In this document: one piece after another, positions 33,661 to 45,200 of the stretch | Position numbering within the stretch: position 1 is the first letter of the stretch | How the letters are laid out: every line of letters begins with the position of its first letter | Translations under genes and position numbers: made by a program | Source: Alligator mississippiensis | Lineage: Eukaryota > Chordata > Crocodylia > Alligatoridae | Length of the DNA: 64,000 bases | Direction: 5' to 3' | NCBI RefSeq assembly: GCF_030867095.1 | Contig: NC_081824.1 | Span: 55,338,882-55,402,881, forward strand | Notes under the pieces: model-generated | What the model saw: the letters and a program-made list of their open reading frames with translations, nothing else | The model's database searches: none | Told to the model about the DNA's origin: nothing

Positions 33661-35882
33661 ACAGAGAAGAATCAGATCTGTAGTGTTCCCCTGAGCCACT
33701 GCTGTGCAAATGGAAGTACTATTGAAAGTCTTCCCAAGTTCTTTAGCAAATGCTATTATCAAACACACATTCTTAAATACTACCTTTTCCCATCTATATT
33801 CCACTTTGAAAGAAAAATAGGATCATAGCCTTAAGATCAGACTCAAAGTCAACTTATATCTTCTACATATTTGACTCTTATAACGGTGTGAAGGAATGAA
33901 ATTGTACAGATCCAGTAATTTCACTGATAAGAAGAACTGTGCTGGTCTTTTTTTCTCCTCTTCACACTGCCTGATTCCTTTTAAAGTAAAGCACAATGAA
34001 GCTAGAATGTAAAATGTTGCATGAAACTTTTATTCCATCCCGTCAGGTAAAGCACAGATCAAATACTGCCCCTTGTCCTTCTGTGCTGCTTGAACCGATT
34101 GAAAACTTTCTGAATTCTGCTTCCAACAATATAGCTAAGCAATATATGTTCAAGTGACCAAAAAGGAATCTCATTATATGCATTGCCTCCTTTTTGTATG
34201 TTTTCCTGCTGGGAGCAGAATACAGAGACATTGTAAATACTCCTTTTAAGAGCATAAAGCTGGCCAGTTAAACCATGTATTCTGCAGCATTGTCACATAT
34301 ACATATCATTCTTTTTCTCCTATATTACATAGGACTACAGTCCTGCATGATTCTTGGATGTATATACAACGCACATTAGAAGCATCTCTTTATAACTACC
34401 ACCTATTACAGATAGCCTAGTGTAGTTGTAGACTTATAATTATATAGATCTTCATCTCACATACTGTAGACACACTTGTATAGTTATTAAACATAAAATC
34501 AGTGTAGGGTTAATATTAATCTATTTCATGGCAGCTCATTCTTTTGGTCTATAAAAAAAAATCCAAGATCTATCTTTCCCTCTTGCCCCATAAACATATC
34601 ATTCCTGCCTAACGAGTTAAGTATGAACCCCACAGAATTATCTTTATATCCTCCATAAATCCCTTTGCTAGACTTATGTAAATTTGATCCATCACAGGAC
34701 TGCGTGGGTAGAAAAGTAGCTCCCATGAGTGCTTGTCCATATTACACCTCTCCTGTTATCATGTTACACTTTTCTTGTGTCCACGTGACAAAAATTACCA
34801 TTAAGCTAACTAAATAGTGGCTGTGTATCCATGTTGTCAGCTCATGTTGTCAGCTGATTTTATCATTTTAGATTTTTTTTTTTATTGTGGTAATTTAAAA
34901 CACCCGTGACATGTTTTATTTTTAGCTCATGAATTTTTTTCCATGAGGGTTTTTTACCATTTTAAATTTTCAACATGGCTCTGACTTATACCCAAAAATC
35001 TGATTTTCCCTGCTTTGCAACTATTACACCACCAGGCACTGCTTGAGTTCACTTGGTAATCCATAGAAATCCACTGAATCGCTATTGCAATACTTCAACA
35101 AGACTCCAGGGGCTAATCTTGCAATTTTTTACTGGTGATTTAGTTCAAGGTTCAGATTAATGAAAAATACAACTTTTTTGAATTAAAAAAAAAATGTTCT
35201 CTGTGTTTGCATGCACTTTATGGCAAAGGTCAAATTATTATGGGTCAGGCAATTCAATACTCAGGTTAATTAAAATTACTTTTTGTTGGACTGGGTTTTT
35301 GGTTTTTGGTTTGGCAGGGCTGGTGGCAGGTCAGGAGTGAAGGGTACTGGCAGGGCTGAGAGGGTAGGGGTATCCTGGTGGTAAATGTAAACTAGGTGGT
35401 ACTCAGATGAGAGACCCCCTCTCCAAATAAAGGGATTTAGTAGGTGTTAGTGTGCTATGGGAGGGGTATCCACTTATGGGGGAGCAGCTCTCCTTCTATC
35501 TCCTATAGAGTAGAGCTGAGACCAATTGGAACTTAATATGGGTTTAACAGGGAAAGAACAGGGTGGAATATAACACATATGCAGGAGGCAAGGGGACCCT
35601 GGGAGATAATTGCGCCCCCCTCCAGGCACCTGGGGGGAGGGGGAGGACCAGCTGAGGAGAGGGGAGCAAAAGGGATTTTAGGTTAACATATACATATAAC
35701 AGAGACAAATCAACAACAGACTTGAGGCGCAGGGTTTACAAAATATAAGATGCAGGGTTTCTCAAAATATAAGACAGATTCCACAACATTTAAGGCACAG
35801 GCACCCCAGTGGGGCAGGGTAAAAGGGGTGAGGGGAACCCCCCCTCCTCAGTGGGGATTCACTTTTGCAGGCAGCTCAACCC

Positions 35883-35958
35883 TCTGGTGCCCTGGCTAGG
35901 AATCAAACCCAGGTCTCTCACATGGCAGTCAAATCTGTACGACTGAGCTATCAGTGCC
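35883..35958 (-). repeat. tRNA-like sequence (tRNA pseudogene or SINE head)
   Basis: The minus strand reads TAGCTCAGTCG (35940-35950), like an internal A box, and GGGTTTGATTCC (35899-35910), like a B box, about 30 bp apart, as in tRNAs. A T-arm stem CTGGG/CCTAG is visible, and the acceptor halves GCACTGA and CCAGGGC pair only partly. The D-stem is decayed and I do not assign an anticodon. A functional tRNA gene is unlikely. Confidence 0.5.
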
Positions 35959-36727
35959 TGGGCTGCTGACTACAGCTCCAAGCTCTAGTGCCTCTGGGAT
36001 CCTCCATGTGCCATCTGCACACTGAGCTTCCCAGCTTCGTGCTGGAGGGTGGTCGGAAAGAACCCAAGCTGCCGCCTGCAGGTCAGGGCTTTGATTCCTC
36101 TGGGACTCACTGCACGCTGCTCCTGGGAGGGTAGGGTGCTGTGGATCAGGAGTGAAGGGCCCTGGCAGTGTATGGTGAGGGCTGTGCTAAACTGTTATAT
36201 GTGGCCATTGCACCCAGCTCTACAGAGTATCTCACCCCTCCCTATACACTGTTATATACAGCTGTTACACCCCAGAGCTGGGCATATATCTGCTATTTCC
36301 ATGTACTGTTATATGTGGCTATTACACCCCACAGCTAGAGCTCATGCCATGCCTTTGTGGCACTGGGGACTCTCTTGGAACAGGGGCTTTATGCATTTTC
36401 TGTCAGCCTTGATGGGGTGCTGGTTTTAGGGTGACTCCACTGGTCACCCAGGCAATTCCCTAATTGCCAGGACAGCTCCCCCTGACAGTGACCACAGTAG
36501 CAGACCATGGTACTGTCTCCTCATCTCTCCGGACACAACTGGTTGACCAAGGACTGACCCAGATGTGCCCAGCTCTGGAGTGTAACTACCGTGTATAACA
36601 GTGTATGGTGAGGGCTGTGATGAAATGTTATATGTGGCTGTTGCACCCCAGAGCTAGGGTCACCCCACACCATGCCTCTGGCACTGGGGACTGTCCTGGA
36701 CTCCCCTGACCAAGTGGGCTGACCCAG

Positions 36728-37085
36728 GAAGGATTTCCATCTGCCATCCCAGCCCAAAAAAGAGTTCCTTATTCTAGCCCATATACTTAGTATAGTGTGC
36801 ATGGGGGGCTGTGAGTTGGCAGCCTGGCATGAACAAACAGTGTTTTGGGCCAGGCAAGACTCTAGTCAGAGATGTCTGGGAGAGTTGCCCAGTGGCAGAG
36901 AGTCATTGTGTGGGGAAGCCTAATAAGGATTTCCGTCTCTAATCCCAGCCCAAAAGAAATTCTTTATTCAAGCCCATATACTTATTACAGTGTGCATGGG
37001 TAGGCTGTCAATCAGGCCACGCATTGGGCTATGCAGGACTCTGTTTAGAGGTGTCCAGAAGAGTCCCCTGCTGGTACACAGGAAT
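36728..37085. repeat. Tandem duplication, unit about 198 bp, two copies
   Basis: AAGGATTTCCATCTGCCATC (36728) and AAGGATTTCCGTCTCTAATC (about 36926) begin parallel copies. Both contain CCCATATACTTA, CAGTGTGCATGGG or its near match, GGCTGT, and AGGTGTCC or GATGTCTGG. The second copy is slightly shorter. Diverged and non-coding. Confidence 0.6.
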
Positions 37086-38261
37086 GGTGGATGCAGGGTA
37101 TTAATTTACATACTATGCATAGCTAATGACATTCACTCTCTTTAGAATGTGTAATTCATTAATTAGAAGCTTTTATTGGGTATAGGTTAGCTTTGAAAAA
37201 GCAACTAGGAACCAGGAATAAGGACCTGGGAATTATAGGAACAAACTTCATGTAGCTTTGGTGTTGGCTGCCCCAAAACAGTGGATGGTGAGAAGGTCAG
37301 TCACTGCTGGCCAGGGGTCCCTGCCCCACATTACCAGCGGCAGTGGGGCACGGGGAGAGTGGGGTGCAGATGGTCCTTGACCTTCAGTAGAGTCAGACAG
37401 TTTAAAATTCAGGGAGCAAATCCTAGCATGTGGCCTGGAATGCCCCGAAAACATGGATGGTGAGAGCAGGCCACTCGCTGTGAGCAGGGGGTCCCCCACA
37501 GCCCCAGTCCCAGGCCCAGGGGGACTGGCAGGGAGTTTTGCAAGTGAAATGTTCCTGGGACCTCAGAAATGTGGGGGGGGGGGGGGGTGGCTGACTGATG
37601 GACAGAGAAAATAAAGTGCATGGCTTGCCAACTGCAAGTCATAGCTAAGCAGCATTTTACTAGCTCTGGGAGAGAACCCTAACATGTAGCATTGGGTGCA
37701 TGTGGTATGGGTAGGGTAGTTCTGGGTACTTAATCATGGACTAGGCCTTTGACATACCGGAAGGTAATGCAGGAATAGGGATTTGTCTCTGTGGACTGCT
37801 TGCTAGGGCATGGCTTCCTGTATTCCTAACGGGGTAAGTGACAAGAAAACAATTATATTTCTGGCCTCAGAGCGGTCACATTACAGAATGGTTTATTGAA
37901 CTGGGCTGGTGTCTGTTCAAAGTCCTGGAAAGCCAGGTTTGGAAGTCTGCCTCAAGGTACAGACTGATAAGAGCAGCCCCTGCCCCCCAGCCCTCCCAGT
38001 GCCCTCCTCCAGGGTCCCAGCCAAAAAGCAGCTTCACTGGAACACTGTTAATACAGACAAAGCAATTCAAAGGGGGTCACCACTCCAGGATCTGGCCAGA
38101 GTCACTCAACTCATTTTACAGGTTCTGTTGAGGAATCTTAATGGCCTGGGGGGGATGGGAAATGGTCCTCTCCAGTTCTACAGGAGGCACAATATACAAC
38201 AAATCACACAAAAAACATGATCTTGTTTTACAGCCAAGCCACTGTCCCCCCCGACCCTGCC

Positions 38262-38496
38262 TGTGTCCCTCACTCCCAACCTGAAGCCCCCTGCCCCACC
38301 AGCCCTGCCAGTGCCTCTCATTCCTAGCTAACCTGCAGCCCCTCAGCCCAGCTGGTGCCCCTCACTTCTGACCCACAAACCCCTGCCCTTCCAGCGTCCT
38401 GCCCCCAAACCCTACCAATGCACCTCACTCCCTACCTGCAGCCCCTGCCCCTTCAGTCCAGCTGGTGCCCGTCACTCCTGACCTGCAGTCCCATGC
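38262..38496. repeat. C-rich minisatellite, unit about 46 bp, four to five copies
   Basis: Phrases of the type CCTCACTCCYAACCTGCAGCC, CCTGCCCC and CCAGCYCWGCYGGTG recur about every 45-65 bp. One inverted unit lies near 35.32 kb. Confidence 0.65.
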
Positions 38497-39134
38497 AGTC
38501 CCAGAAAGATGCAGCAGTATAACTGTCAGGCAGAGCAATGGCAAGTAGAGGGTGTCAAAGAGGGACAGGGACATGCTGCCCCAGACAAAAAATAGGTTTA
38601 GAAGGAACTGGAGTACCAGAGAAGAGGGACAAGCTTGGCAGGGTAGAGGACAGGAGGGGGAACAAGAACTGGAGGGGTCTGGTTGTAGGCTGGAGGGATA
38701 TGACTGCAGGCATTGATGATCTGCCAATGCAGCAGTTAAAAGACTGACATGCAAATAGATTAAGTGATAAGAAAATTGAACCTGGGCTGTTTCTTTCTTC
38801 ACTTCAACCCACACCATGACCCTGCTGTGGCGGGGGAGAGGGTTAGCTCGTGCTGGCCACTGTGTGGTGATCATGGGGGGAGGGGGAGCTGGAGTAGGTT
38901 GATTGCGTCACCCCCCCCCCCCGCCCCCTAACCCCACTTTGAGGGAAGCTGTCCTGGGCACGGGGATCCCTGGTGCCCAAGGAATCTTAATCAACCTCAA
39001 TAAGAACCCCAGCCTACCCCCACGCTTGTTCTCAGCTTTGGACAAAGTCCTGCTTTTTGACATGAGGATGCATGTGCACTACTGTAGGCATGTGTATATA
39101 TGTGAACTACTGAGGTTTTTTTGGGAGTGACTGT

Positions 39135-39390
39135 GGGCATGCCTACATGAGACACTACTGTGCAGTTGTTACTGCACATTTATTTAGTATTGGTATTAGT
39201 AAATAGTAAATAAATGCACAGTAACTGGAGTTACTGCTCAGTAGCACCGGCAACCATCTTTTAGGTGATGCTACTGTGCAGTAGCTTAATAATACGGTAC
39301 AGCAGTGTATTAGCACTGTTCGTCCTGTGAAGTGCTACTTCACAGTATTTTTCAGCTACAGCACAGTCAGCATCTCATGTAGACACACCC
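39135..39390. mobile_element. MITE of the GGG...CTACATG family, 256 bp, complete
   Basis: The ends are GGGCATGCCTACATGAGACA and, on the opposite strand, GGGTGTGTCTACATGAGATG. TGT lies on both sides (39132-39134 and 39391-39393), a candidate 3-bp target duplication. The interior is built of short ACTGTGCAGTA-type phrases in both orientations. This is the cleanest copy of the family here. Confidence 0.7.
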
Positions 39391-40764
39391 TGTGAGTTGC
39401 TGTGCTTATACTGTTCTCATTTTAGTCATATGTTAAATGTGGTATATGAAAACCTAAAGGTTTGGATTTTCAGCAGAATTGAGACAACTCCCAGATTTCA
39501 TTTGGATTGCAGTGGAGGTATGGTGGGAGTTAGGATCCTAGGACCTTATGCTGTTTAACTTCCAAGCATGTTTAGAAACCTTGGTCCAGACATGTAGGCA
39601 ACTTTTCAAGCTGAAATGAAAGTTCCTAAAGCAATGATTCTCAACTGGGATGTCTTGAGATCCTTTTAAAGGTGTGACAGGGTGTCATGCAGTGTTAGAT
39701 GTGCCGTGCACTAGTAGGTGTACAAATACCTACATGTAATTCAAAAGATAAACCCATAGATATTAAATAGGAATCTATGAAGTTAAAAACATACCAAGTT
39801 CTTTGGAACAGAAGAATTTCTGTATCATTTTTCTGTAGTAAAAACAAAACAAAACAAAAACCAATCCACCTGCAAAAACTGCAAGCTAAAAGCTGGCATT
39901 TTTTAATAGGTGCCTTGAGTCTAATGAAAGGTGCTTCAAGTCTAAAAAGGTTGCGAATCTCTAGCCTAAGGTTCCTAGGCATGCAAGCTGTTTTGCAGCT
40001 GAGGAAGTAACATCAGTCTAAATAAATTTTTATCACTTATTCACCTAAGTTCTGCTTAGATCCCATTTAGGACCCATGAGAATGATATGGATCTGCCCTA
40101 ATAGTCCAATATCACTTTCAATTTTAACTTATTTTGTATACATATTAAAATACATAGGCAGGTGCATAGGGTGTAGTGAGAAGTAAAATTTAAATTTTAA
40201 CTCTGAGTTTCAAGACCTTTGTGAGTTTAAGACATACCCTTAACATTACTTTAACATGGTTTTTATAGTTTAATAAAATGTAACTACATTATAAAGCTAT
40301 TAAATTGTTACACATGGTTAATAATAGTTATAGGCTCTTCAAAAGTGGATATTATTATACTTAAAAAAAGTATTAATGTCTTTAAGCTTTGCTTCAGGCC
40401 ATAAACTGAAAACCAGATGTTGAACATTTTATAATTATGACTTAGGAAGTTATTAGTGCTTCATTGTTACATAGGTTTAGAACCCTTTTTAATCAGTCTT
40501 TTCTAAATTTATGACATTGTAATAATAATTAAAGTGCAGCTCATGTGTAAATAAAAGTCATTACATGTATACTAATTTTACTTGAGGAAATCTGAAAATA
40601 TGTACTACAAATAGCAAAATCATGTGAAAACGTCATGTATAGGTTTCTAATGAACTGCAAGTAGATTGTAAGTAATTAACAGGATAACGTTCCTTTTCAG
40701 ATAATTCTGAATAGCCAAAGAAGTCATCACTCATCCTTCTAGCCTGTATTCATACACACCCAAG

Positions 40765-40908
40765 GAGAAAACAGGTCTTCAAGAGGAGGCTTGACAATTA
40801 CCTGGCTGGGGTCGTCTGACCTTGGTCCCCGTTCCTGCCAGGGGCAGGGGGTTAGACACGATGATCCATTGGGTCCCTTCCAACTCTATAATCTGTGACT
40901 ATGAATTT
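40765..40908 (+). mobile_element. CR1 3' end fragment
   Basis: CAAGAGGAGGCTTGACAATT, ACCTGGCTGGGGTC, then GATGATCCATTGGGTCCC and TTCCAACTCTATAATCTGTG match the end of CR1 ORF2 plus tail, in the same subfamily style as 26340-26463. Confidence 0.8.
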
Positions 40909-42065
40909 GCCACACCCAGTCTAGGTTTAGGCAGTTTACTTTAAGCTGCCTAAACCTAAACAGGGAGCAGTATGCACAGCTTTTTACCATGTTTTTGACT
41001 GGCACAGGCAGCCCAAGGTAAGTAACTCAGGATGGATGGAGAGGCTGATGAGACTGGGGAGTATGGGGGCTAGTGAGTCCACAAGGTGTGGGGCTGGAAG
41101 GTCTGGAGGAAGGGTGGTGGATCCAGAGGAGTACTGGGTAGGAAAAGCAAGGGTGAGTCCATGGGTGAGGTGTTGCATGGTTTGGGACGTGAGGCAATGT
41201 GGGACAAAAAATAGCCCAGGCAGGGTCAGGGGTAGGAACAGCATAGCCCTGGGGCTGGGACCAGTCTGGGCTTTCCCAGCCCTGGGGCTGTGCTAAGAAT
41301 GAATATAGACATTAACTAGATTAGGTTAACCCCTTCCTAGATGGGGTTAACTCTTTCTCATTCTAAATTAGATTGAGGTGAACTAATTTAGATTGAGTGT
41401 TTTGTTTTTTGGCCAAATTTAAAAACTCTGAACACCTGCAGGAGTAGGCATTTAGACTGACCTAACCCTGGTTAGGACAACGTAATTGCAACACTTGTAC
41501 ATATTCATACATGCCTGTATGCACAACAATAATTTTTGGCATATCAATTTTTTTACAATTTTTTATATAACGTGGCTCTTTTTATTTAAGCTTCAATATG
41601 CTAGTATTTGTGAAATGATTACTTTGCATCTTTTTTATAGCTTGTTCTTATTAAAAGACTTCTATGTACATTTCTTAGAAATCCTGTGCACATTATTTTC
41701 TAGATAAAGGCACGACATTAACTATATAATTTAAGAACAACAATAATCTTCTGAACACCTGTTTGTTATGAGAAAATGTAAAAGATTTAGTATGTTTTTT
41801 AAAAATATTTCAGTTCCAATAGTTTAAAAATAATGTTTTATTCTTGTGTTAAAATACTTTTAAAGTTATAAACATATGACCATATCTACAAAGTATGAAT
41901 AGTCAGCCTTCATACTTTTAAAACATTTGCTGTCTGACATAACCTTTACAATGGAAACAAATCCACTGTAATGCACGTAGCACGTAATAAAATCTCCCCA
42001 CATAGTAAACTTAACAGATCAATGTATATTAACTGAAGCAGTTATAAATAAACATTCCCACTGAC

Positions 42066-42265
42066 CTGCAATAGAAAGTTCTTCCCGGCCCATCAACACA
42101 TATGCCTCCATTGAAGCAGAGGGTTGAGTTCAGTGAAGGTTCACTGCAAACATCAATATCTACTTCACAAAATGCGCCGGTGTATCCACTCAGGCAAATA
42201 CAAACAAATGCACTGACCAAATCTTGACAGGATCCTCCATTTATGCAGGGAGCAGACTCACATTC
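42066..42265 (-). CDS. EYS: EYS exon (one full and one partial EGF-like repeat), third of three
   Basis: This 200 bp exon follows a 19.6 kb intron. The acceptor TTATCTCTTTCAG precedes GAA-TGT-GAG in phase 0, matching the phase 0 donor upstream, so the junction reads CEINVN|ECESAPC, a normal EGF boundary. It contains one full EGF repeat (ECESAPCINGGSC to GYTGAFCE) and most of another (DVCSEPSLNSTLCFNGGIC, then VDGPGRTFYC). It ends TGC-AG before the donor GTCAGT, leaving in phase 2 and presumably completing Arg in the next exon. The second repeat has an enlarged first loop (SEPSLNSTL between cysteines 1 and 2). From memory, human EYS has a close counterpart (CAEPELNSVICLNGGICVDGPGHTFDCR), the strongest single match in the window. 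The next exon is not visible to the left. The frame is intact. Confidence 0.92.
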
Positions 42266-45200
42266 CTGAAAGAGATAAATAATAATACATTGACAATTTA
42301 GCTTTAAAAGCATGATTCTGTCCATTCATATCTATAACTATAGCAAGAAAACTGATTTAAAGTTTCAAATGATCAGGAGAGAAGAGATTTTGATCAATTA
42401 GATTTGCCTAGACACTCTGTATTTATATGTACTTAACATCCAACTAGGAAAACACGTGTGGTCCCATTAATTAATACCTGAGAAAGGTGAGCACTCTGTC
42501 TTTGTACATTTTTTCTTCACAGTAAGAAATGTCTTCCTGCTCATAAATCAGCTCTTAAAATCTTAAAACATAAATTTGCACCACAATTTATACAGTACTT
42601 CATATCTATCTGGGTTCTTATGCTGATGCCCGTAAATATCATAACAGTTTTGGGAATCTTCAAATAGAAGGTACTGTATAGATATAAGTGTTATTAATTT
42701 TACACAGCCAAATAGGTAGGGTTTCATTAGGACTATATCAAATGTGTTTCTGAAACCCAGGATAAACATACACTGTACAGTATCTAGTGCACAAGGCTAT
42801 ATTCCTGTTTGTTAAATATTGCCTAGAGATATGAACTTCCAAAATTGCCATTTATTGTAGGCCTTTACAAATACAAACATGTAGCATTTTTTTAATTGAT
42901 TGCATAATCACAATTTACTCTGACAAAGCTAATGAAAGCCATCAGATTCATACCAGGTGAACCAGGAGCAAATTAATGTTTTGTCAAAATTACAGGAGAA
43001 TTTAATTAGTATAATTGCTAATATGAAATAGATTTGCTCCCTTGAGCCCAGAAAAGCAATACTCACCTAGATCCCATACGGGTTTTGCTTTGTTGCTCCC
43101 ACCCAAGTGGTCTAGCTAAAATAAATCCTTTAAAAGTAAATTTATTTTCATATTAGTTGTATTTTTTCTAGATGGGTTGTTTCCTTAAGGATAACTAAGG
43201 GCACTTAATAGATTTCCTGCAGGTACTGCAGTTACTTTGACAGAATGCAAATTCATATATCCACAGGGAGTTGTATGAAAACAACATGTTTTCCTATCAG
43301 CTCTCCGACTAAGTATATATAGGATGATTTATTAGAGAGCATTACATAAACTAATTGAATTATATATCCCATAGGAAGGGGGGGAGGAGGGTTAGTTTTG
43401 AAGACTGCCGAAAGTAATGCATCTAGGGCCTAGAAATTAATTAAAACTAGTTAATGGGAAATATAAAGGCAATTTATTAAAGAATTTCAATTGTTATTTG
43501 ATGTTTTTGTTTTTTTCTGTACAAAACCCCCCCAAAGTCCACCTCTTTCCCATTTTTCTTTATTTATTCATATGCTCTTGCATCTGTTACTTCTAACAAT
43601 TTTTAGCTTTGCTCACTAGCATAATTGCTACAGAATTAAAAGGAGAAAAAGAAAACAGCTAAAATAATAACTTCAAAGAGAAAACATTAAAAAATCACTG
43701 TGAAATCAACATTAGAAATCTATCTAAAGCTAAGCAACTCTCAAATAAGTGTTTAAGCTGAATATACAGTTATAGTCATACCTTATTTTAAAATTACAAA
43801 GCTGTTTTATAACATTGTTTTGTACAATAAGAAGCTCTTATAGACCTCCAGACAAATATCCAGAACATGGTATTTGAAGTGATGGGGGGAAAAAATTAGG
43901 AAGGAAAAAAGGAAAGAAGTTCAGCTTTGTAGAAGAGAAACTGCACCAATTACTGCTCTGTCAGATCCTAGATTTTTTTAATGAAATGTTTTGGTGCACT
44001 GCAGATAAATGTTAATGATTCTTGAACAAATAGCAAACATTCAGCATGTTCTGCTACTATAGAGGTACTGCTCATTACTATTCTGAACTAAGACAAGAAA
44101 GCTGTTTCAATGATTTGGCACATAACTGTGTTCCAAGTCATATAAATAAATGCTTCCTCCACTGGGTAGGCTATCATAATTCCCTTAGGAGTTAGAATTT
44201 GCAATCAGAGTTAGGTGGTTAACTGCACTTCCAACATCCCTGTAGCCAAAAAATGAACCTTGTTTTCAGCATAAAAATGATACTTTTAAAAAAACCTTTA
44301 CGTAACTAACATGCACATGAGCTAACCTAAGGCAAAAACAAGGGCTTAGAAAGCCTTTTAGTTTTTTTGTGAAGAAAAATAAGGTCAGCCCCAGCCAGAA
44401 ATCTCACCAGATTTTACCTCGTTTTAACCTTAAAGATCTTTTTCTTCAATTTTTTTCCCCTCAGGATAGCTCATAGATGCTGGCTACTCACAGATAAAAT
44501 GCATGGATTTAGCTATGAAGACAAGGCTCTGGTTTCACAAGAAGCTCTACTGATATTTGCAGGATCACTTGTCTGAGTCGGGTGAACAGAATTTACTACT
44601 ACTGCTGAAGTCAATGAGAACACAACCACCATATGCCCTCCGAGCTTTCCAATATTTTGTTTGTGGGTATATAAAAGATATCCTTTTTTAATGTTGACTC
44701 AGAACTATTCATGTTGCTTGATTCATTTAGTAAGCCTGCAGTCAATTATGACGAAGGTTTACATACAATTATTTTCAACAATGTTTCTGTTTTCTGATAG
44801 CAGAAAATGGGCATGTCCTAAGTGCCTTGCAGCTTATACATCTCCTTACAGATAGAGAACAAATGAAAGGCAGGAACTTTCTATGCAGGCATGTCAGAGC
44901 AAGGCATGATGTAGCTATAAAAATGGGTTTATCGCATAATAAGTGAATACCTTTCTCTGTTTAAAGTATTGGTACAAGTCACATTTCCACCTGCAAACAG
45001 TTGCATAATTTTAAAGTATTTGAAGTTCATTCCAATCTGTGGTTAGCATTTCATACCTGGAATGAGTTTAGGGGTTCTTGCTACTCCTCATTCAATTTCC
45101 AATTTAAAACTAAGTTTTGAATTCACCTGAAATGAGAAGATTGGGACAGGAGGGAGGCAGTAGCGCTGAAACAATTATGGTGCTAAAGCAGTCAACCCAT

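Larger units (their letters stand above)
35310..38500. repeat. GC-rich repeat cluster with inverted minisatellite-like ends
   Basis: The left edge carries CAGGTCAGGAGTGAAGGGTA and CTGGCAGGGCTG. The right edge (38262-38496) carries several copies of the reverse complement of the same phrases. In between lie the tRNA-like sequence, a direct repeat of about 60 bp (36170 and 36600, sharing GTGTATGGTGAGGGCTGTG), tandem duplications near 36.73-37.09 kb and looser repeats at 37.25-37.50 kb. This may be one large composite element or several insertions. No coding region is convincing. Confidence 0.4.
1..42065 (-). other. EYS: EYS intron, at least 42 kb, partial
   Basis: Everything left of the third exon is non-coding with respect to EYS and continues past the window edge. 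The donor GTCAGT is at 42060-42065. The intron is packed with transposons and minisatellites (listed separately). Stretches where I see nothing recognisable are 7.28-8.48, 9.04-9.89, 11.1-12.56, 13.02-16.43, 17.37-19.5, 26.91-29.1, 30.0-31.45, 32.73-33.2, 33.66-35.3 and 40.91-42.06 kb. A block at 19.5-21.2 kb is GC-richer, with loosely repeated phrases near 20.22 and 20.43 kb, but I could not assign it. Confidence 0.75.
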
